From an uncultured Prevotella sp. (GTDB lineage: Bacteria; Bacteroidota; Bacteroidia; Bacteroidales; Bacteroidaceae): a stretch of 47,576 nt of DNA. Shown here one piece after another: positions 43,926 to 47,576 of this stretch; within the stretch, counting starts at the first letter, position 1; every line of letters begins with the position of its first letter. The stretch is from positions 1-47,576 of the forward strand of contig CAMJBL010000017.1 in assembly GCA_946403845.1 (NCBI GenBank). Direction: 5' to 3'. The notes below the pieces were generated by a model. It made no database searches. It saw nothing but the letters and a program-made list of their open reading frames with translations, and was not told the origin of the DNA. The translations under genes and the position numbers were made by a program.

Positions 43926-44405
43926 ATGAAAGTTAGATTCAACCGTTGGTATCATGCCGTTTTGACAACCCTGCTGGCAATGCTGGGGTTTAGTTGTGAC
44001 GGATTAGATAGTGAAGAACCAGTTATGTATGGCGCCCTCACTCCTCATTTTTACATCAATGGTACCGTTACAGATCAGACAGGCACCCCCATTGAGGGCA
44101 TTAAGACATCGTTGAAACAAGTAACCAAGTCGGATGATTTCACACATGTCTCAAATTTAGATTCTATGCAGACCAATGAAATGGGCCTTTACGAGTTTCA
44201 GTGTACCCCGTGGTCGATCTTAAGAGATGTCAAGTTAATCGTTGAGGATATCGATGGTGAGGCCCATGGTGGCGAATTCCTCAGCGATACCCTCGACGTC
44301 GATTTTGATAAGGCCGAATTAAAAAAGGGAGTGAAAAATTCTTTGGATGTGCATTATTATCAGATGGTGCAAGATGTCAAAATGATGAGAAAACCAGAAA
44401 AATGA
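43926..44405 (+). CDS. Radical SAM-associated-type putative lipoprotein
   Basis: A 159-residue lipoprotein with signal MKVRFNRWYHAVLTTLLAML and lipobox GFSC. The mature start (MYGALTPHFYINGTVTDQTG then TPIEGIK) is a carboxypeptidase-regulatory-like beta-sandwich and matches what I recall of the Bacteroidota lipoprotein family that normally sits next to a radical SAM enzyme. No radical SAM gene of that kind is in the window. It is the first gene of a run with the 44410 lipoprotein (4-base gap), the sigma factor and the barrel protein. Confidence 0.7.
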   Translation: MKVRFNRWYHAVLTTLLAMLGFSCDGLDSEEPVMYGALTPHFYINGTVTDQTGTPIEGIKTSLKQVTKSDDFTHVSNLDSMQTNEMGLYEFQCTPWSILRDVKLIVEDIDGEAHGGEFLSDTLDVDFDKAELKKGVKNSLDVHYYQMVQDVKMMRKPEK

Positions 44406-44409
44406 CGAT

Positions 44410-45093
44410 ATGATGAGGCTAAAAAAAATAATGATCATGTTGCTGGCGATAGGATTTGTCGCCTGTAAAATGGGGGATGTTGAAGACGATTATCAAACAA
44501 GCTCTGGAGGTGAAGCCTATCTTGCCGCGGTGAGTAGTGGCGAGTTTGAGGGAGAATGGTTATTTGATGAGGAGGTATTGGATACTGCCAAATTAACGGT
44601 AACCAATCTGTCTTTCGAAGTCAGGTTGCCTGTAGAAGATCTTTTGAAAAAATATCAAATGGTAATTGCAAGTCACAATATAGATGGAGACCCTATCAAC
44701 CCATCTAATAACCCTAATACAGACAATTCCATCGATATTGAATATAAATATGAACCCCGTCGTGTAATTTTGAATTATATAAATCAAGGTTACTCAACTG
44801 CATCAAAATATTGTTACTTTTCTCAATCTAATTTTTCGGATGATAATATTGTAAATTTTCTCCTTGGTAATGTTTCCATGAAATATAAAAAATATGGAAA
44901 AGAACTTAATTATGAAGTTTGGTACTCAAGAAATCAGCCTGGTGTTGCCATTTATGATTTAAACTCTGGTTTGTGGATGCTAAAAATAGAGTATAAAATC
45001 ACTATCATAAATTATGTTGAGGGGTCAGATGATAAGTTGGTAATGGAATTTGAACCCACAGAATTAGTCTACGTCACCAAGAAGAAAATCTGA
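44410..45093 (+). CDS. Putative lipoprotein of unknown function
   Basis: A 227-residue protein with a lipoprotein signal (LKKIMIMLLAIGFVAC). I do not recognise the family. The mature part is rich in Asn, Tyr and Ile and predicted to be mostly beta strand, ending in a basic KKKI. The DNA is clearly more AT-rich than the sigma-factor gene that follows, which hints at separate origins. An ATG one codon later (44413) is also possible. Position in the operon suggests an envelope function linked with the 43926 lipoprotein. Confidence 0.6.
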   Translation: MMRLKKIMIMLLAIGFVACKMGDVEDDYQTSSGGEAYLAAVSSGEFEGEWLFDEEVLDTAKLTVTNLSFEVRLPVEDLLKKYQMVIASHNIDGDPINPSNNPNTDNSIDIEYKYEPRRVILNYINQGYSTASKYCYFSQSNFSDDNIVNFLLGNVSMKYKKYGKELNYEVWYSRNQPGVAIYDLNSGLWMLKIEYKITIINYVEGSDDKLVMEFEPTELVYVTKKKI

Positions 45094-45104
45094 GAGAAAG
45101 ACCT

Positions 45105-45647
45105 GTGGAGACAGAACGGCAGCTGTTGGACGCGATACAGCGTGGGGAACGGGCGGCACTGCGCCGGCTTTACGACCGTTATTCGGGATATGCTATGGCC
45201 ATCGGCCTGAGGTATATCCCTGATTGCGACGAAGTACGCGATGTACTGCAAGACAGCTTCATAAGAATCATCACAGGCATCGACCGTTTCAACTATCGGG
45301 GCGAGGGGTCGCTGAAGTCGTGGGTGTCGAGAATTGTCGCCAATCGGGCCATTGACTATATCAATCAGCATCAGCGCCTACGGTTCACCGACGAGATGCC
45401 AGAGGACATCAACGAGGAAGAGCCTGATGTGGGCGGCATTCCGCCCGACATACTCGACAGCATGATCGGGCAACTGCCAACGGGCTACAGGGTGGTACTC
45501 AACCTCTTCGTCTTCGAGCAACTGTCGCACAGGGACATCGCCCAACGGCTCGGCATCACAGAAAGCGCATCGACATCCCAATTCTTCCGGGCTAAGAGGA
45601 TGCTTCAGAAAATGATCAGAGAATATATTCAACAACAAAGCATATGA
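45105..45647 (+). CDS. RNA polymerase sigma-70 family (ECF) sigma factor
   Basis: A 180-residue sigma factor with region 2 at about 20-90 (YDRYSGYAMAIGLRY, then VRDVLQDSFIRII and YRGEGSLKSWVSRIVANRAID) and region 4 at about 125-175 (LPTGYRVVLNLFVFEQLSHR, DIAQRLGITESASTSQFFRA). It starts at a GTG; no in-frame ATG is available between the preceding stop and the conserved region. Its stop overlaps the start of the next gene by 4 bases (ATGA), the usual arrangement with an anti-sigma partner. It directs RNA polymerase to an unknown regulon, probably envelope-related. Confidence 0.92.
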   Translation: METERQLLDAIQRGERAALRRLYDRYSGYAMAIGLRYIPDCDEVRDVLQDSFIRIITGIDRFNYRGEGSLKSWVSRIVANRAIDYINQHQRLRFTDEMPEDINEEEPDVGGIPPDILDSMIGQLPTGYRVVLNLFVFEQLSHRDIAQRLGITESASTSQFFRAKRMLQKMIREYIQQQSI

Positions 45648-46909
45648 ACAAGGACAAATGGACGCAACAACTGCATGACAAGCTGGCCGACCGCGAGGTA
45701 TCGGCTCCGGAGGACTTGTGGGCAGACATCGAGGCGGCCTTGCCTAAGGCTCCCGTAAAAAAGGAACGACGGTCCTTGCTCATTCCCTTGCGGCGCTGGG
45801 CGATCGCGGCTTCGCTGGCAGCCTTGGTCGCTGGGGGCGGATACCTCTGGTGGCAAGGAAACCCAGAAGAACCGCTGCTTTCTCAGAATCCGGACATTCC
45901 CAAGATTTCAGAGGAACCAAAGACTCCGGAAAATACCGAGAATACCGAGGGCGCAGGGAGCTCTGAGTATTCGGAATTATCTGAATATTCTGAGAAATCC
46001 GAGAAATCTGAGTTCTCTGAGAAGTCCGAGTATTCAGAGAAATCCGAATTATCTGAAAAATCCGAAAATTCTGAGCCGTCTGATTATTCAGAGCAGCCTC
46101 TGCCTCAGCCCGAGCAGGCATCGCAGCCTGCAGTGGAAGCGACGCCATCCCAAGAAGAAACCCGCGAAGAGCAGTCGCTCGATGAGACCATCCGAAAGTT
46201 AGACACCCAGATTGCCATGCTAACACCCAAGCAGCAAAGAATGGCTACCGTGAGCCTCTATGCCTCCAACGGTCTGACTGAACTGCAAAGTGCCAACGGT
46301 GTAAGGATGAGCGACGAGCTGGCTGCCCGCTACGACATGAGTCCCTATCTGCCCGCCAGCGCCGCCCGCGCCCGTGCCGCCAGTGAAATCATCTATCTGA
46401 CAGGCTATGAAGAGCGACAGAAGCACTATCAGCCTATCGCGTTCGGACTGACTTTCGGCTATCCGTTGTCAGCACGGCTGTCACTCTCCACAGGTATGGT
46501 CTATACGCGTCTGCGGTCTGACTTCACCATTATCATGAACGATATGTCTATCTCGCGCCAGCAGACACTCCATTATCTCGGCATCCCGCTCAATGCCCAA
46601 TTCCATGTCTGGCAGAGCGGCCATCTGAATGTCTACCTCTCAGCCGGAGGCGAGGCAGATTATAATATCAAGGCGAAGATGGTCTCCAACAGCGTAGAGC
46701 AGCACATGAATCGCGACCGCTGGCAGTTCTCCCTACAGGGTGGTGTCGGCCTGCAATATGACGTGTTGCCACAGCTGGGCTTCTATGCCGAACCCGGGGT
46801 GAAATATTACTTCGACAACGGCAGCTGGATCGACAATTATTTCAAGGACCAATCCTTCGACTTCCATCTGCAGGTAGGTTTACGTCTGAACCTTTTCCCC
46901 GAGAAATAG
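45644..46909 (+). CDS. Anti-sigma-like / outer-membrane beta-barrel protein with repeat linker
   Basis: A 421-residue protein. The N-terminal ~50 residues are charged and cytoplasmic in style (KWTQQLHDKLADREVSAPED, then LWADIEAAL), followed by a transmembrane helix (about 52-70). Residues about 106-150 form a linker of 3-residue repeats (SEY/SEK/SEL/SEF), encoded by 9-base DNA repeats. The C-terminal ~180 residues (YQPIAFGLTFGYPLSARLSL ... GLRLNLFPEK) look like an 8-stranded outer-membrane barrel. Coupled by a 4-base overlap to the ECF sigma gene, it probably acts as its anti-sigma factor while touching the outer membrane. The anti-sigma role is inferred from position and layout. Confidence 0.75.
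   Translation: MNKDKWTQQLHDKLADREVSAPEDLWADIEAALPKAPVKKERRSLLIPLRRWAIAASLAALVAGGGYLWWQGNPEEPLLSQNPDIPKISEEPKTPENTENTEGAGSSEYSELSEYSEKSEKSEFSEKSEYSEKSELSEKSENSEPSDYSEQPLPQPEQASQPAVEATPSQEETREEQSLDETIRKLDTQIAMLTPKQQRMATVSLYASNGLTELQSANGVRMSDELAARYDMSPYLPASAARARAASEIIYLTGYEERQKHYQPIAFGLTFGYPLSARLSLSTGMVYTRLRSDFTIIMNDMSISRQQTLHYLGIPLNAQFHVWQSGHLNVYLSAGGEADYNIKAKMVSNSVEQHMNRDRWQFSLQGGVGLQYDVLPQLGFYAEPGVKYYFDNGSWIDNYFKDQSFDFHLQVGLRLNLFPEK
45962..46096 (+). repeat. Nonamer coding repeat (TCTGAGnnn x15)
   Basis: About fifteen 9-base units around TCTGAGAAA / TCTGAGTAT / TCCGAATTA encode the Ser-Glu-X linker. Related to the non-coding nonamers at 13512. Confidence 0.85.
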
Positions 46910-46956
46910 CACTTAAAGATTCTTAATTTGGTTAAATATGCTTAAATTCGCACATC

Positions 46957-46984
46957 TTTCTGCTTTCTGCTTTCTGCTTTCCTC
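46957..46984. repeat. Heptamer short tandem repeat (TTTCTGC x3.5)
   Basis: TTTCTGC at 46957, 46964 and 46971 and a partial copy; it lies just upstream of the rplM promoter, covering its -33 region. Confidence 0.85.
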
Positions 46985-46994
46985 GAATTATTAG

Positions 46995-47002
46995 TACCTT
47001 TG
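46995..47002 (+). promoter_or_regulatory. rplM: Bacteroidota -7 element for rplM
   Basis: TACCTTTG, a strong consensus match, about 200 bases before the ATG at 47201. Confidence 0.8.
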
Positions 47003-47200
47003 CAGTCCGATTTAGGGGAGAGACTTAGAATCCCCGTGAAATGTTGTGTGAATAGCGGCGTCTTTGGCCGGACGAAGCGGTTCGTGAATCAGCGTTTCTT
47101 ACGTTCGTTAGACTTGCAGCCGGGAGTTAGACCTCGGATGTGGGTTTATGTGCGTACATTAATTAATAAGTTAAACTGTTTTTTAGTAGTAAAATTAAAA
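47003..47200 (+). promoter_or_regulatory. Long 5' leader of rplM, possible structured regulatory RNA
   Basis: A GC-richer, stem-forming stretch (GGGGA 47015-47019 with TCCCC 47031-47035; further stems around 47055-47080 and 47127-47147), then an AT-rich run to the ATG. Ribosomal-protein operons often use such leaders for autogenous control; L13 control here is inference. It contains TGCGTACATTA, also found in the leaders at 35823 and 38020. Confidence 0.5.
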
Positions 47201-47576
47201 ATGAACACTTTAAGTTACAAGACTATTTCCGTGAACAAGGAAACAGCGAAGAAGGAGTGGGTGGTAATCGATGCCACAGACCAGGTTGTTGGTCGTCTCG
47301 CTTCTAAGGTAGCAAAGCTCATTCGCGGAAAGTACAAGCCAACTTTCACCCCGCATGTTGATTGCGGTGACAACGTCATCCTTATCAATGCCGATAAGGT
47401 GGTATTCACTGGTAAGAAAGAGACCGACAAGGTCTACACCCGCTACACAGGTTATCCTGGTGGACAGCGCTTCCAGACCCCTGCTGAGCTTCGCAAGCGC
47501 AATGGTGGTGTGGAGAAGTTCCTCCGTCACGCTGTGAAGGGTATGCTGCCAAAGGGTCCCCTCGGACGCAGCCTGC
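47201..47576 (+). CDS. rplM: 50S ribosomal protein L13 (partial)
   Basis: The first 125 codons of L13; the end lies outside the window. The start MNTLSYKTISVNKETAKKEW is followed by the family core VVIDATDQVVGRLASKVAKL, the basic RGKYKPTFTPHVDCGDNVI, the TGYPGG loop and AVKGMLPKGPLGRSL. L13 is an early-assembling protein of the large subunit. In Bacteroidota rpsI (S9) and rpsB usually follow, outside this window. The ATG at 47201 is the natural start, although the leader is open in frame upstream. Confidence 0.97.
   Translation, partial: MNTLSYKTISVNKETAKKEWVVIDATDQVVGRLASKVAKLIRGKYKPTFTPHVDCGDNVILINADKVVFTGKKETDKVYTRYTGYPGGQRFQTPAELRKRNGGVEKFLRHAVKGMLPKGPLGRSL

Overview
The window looks like a chromosomal segment from a Prevotella-type member of the Bacteroidota (order Bacteroidales). 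Evidence from the sequence: many genes are preceded by the Bacteroidota -7 promoter form TAnnTTTG (TACCTTTG, TAACTTTG, TATCTTTG and similar) and few show a Shine-Dalgarno site. Secreted proteins are mostly lipoproteins. Several large exported proteins end in the same type IX secretion-like tail (YNLxGQ...KGL/I...NGKK). The gene families (DUF4842/LruC lipoprotein, BspA-like leucine-rich proteins, GH3-family enzyme, DUF3108 protein) are also typical. I found no rRNA, tRNA or CRISPR array.

Layout. 1-682: end of the anaerobic ribonucleotide reductase nrdD and its activase nrdG. 831-3413: a DUF4842 lipoprotein and, convergent, a Cache-HAMP membrane sensor with no output domain. 3706-8089: a three-gene block of GH3-family adenylating enzyme, Ig-like lipoprotein and DUF3108 protein. 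8196-14517 (minus): aldo/keto reductase, STAS protein, HlyD-type adaptor and two NHLP-type ABC transporters, one with a C39 leader peptidase; no leader-peptide substrate is visible. 14645-17614: a PD-(D/E)XK nuclease-like protein and metG. 17718-26899 (minus): a GH10 xylanase with two CBM6-like modules, a sodium/solute symporter, a TonB-dependent receptor and a double-headed serpin.

27104-43633 is the accessory core. On the left (minus) are a leucine-rich lipoprotein and a BspA-like protein. On the right (plus) are a paralogous lipoprotein, a TPR/HTH membrane regulator, a second BspA-like protein and a further lipoprotein. The two halves face away from each other and are separated by about 2.8 kb bounded by ~228-bp inverted repeats that carry the outward-facing promoters. 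Inside lie a RelE/ParE-type toxin-antitoxin pair and a vapE-like ATPase gene, the latter framed by a second, ~119-bp pair of inverted repeats with 11-12-bp iterons and a long hairpin. This nested, symmetrical arrangement is the most unusual thing in the window and looks like a small mobile or replicative element inside a duplicated surface-protein locus.

43926-46909 is an operon-like run: radical-SAM-associated-type lipoprotein, unknown lipoprotein, ECF sigma factor, and a membrane protein that appears to join an anti-sigma-like N-terminus to an outer-membrane beta-barrel. The window ends in rplM (L13) with a ~200-nt leader.

A second theme is heptamer short tandem repeats (GTGARRR-like units) at four clusters in three loci, plus a TTTCTGC heptamer and two TCTGAGnnn nonamer clusters. 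Several lie inside coding sequence and appear to have added peptide segments to signal peptides, loops or linkers. All similarity statements are by eye from recalled family features; no searches were run.
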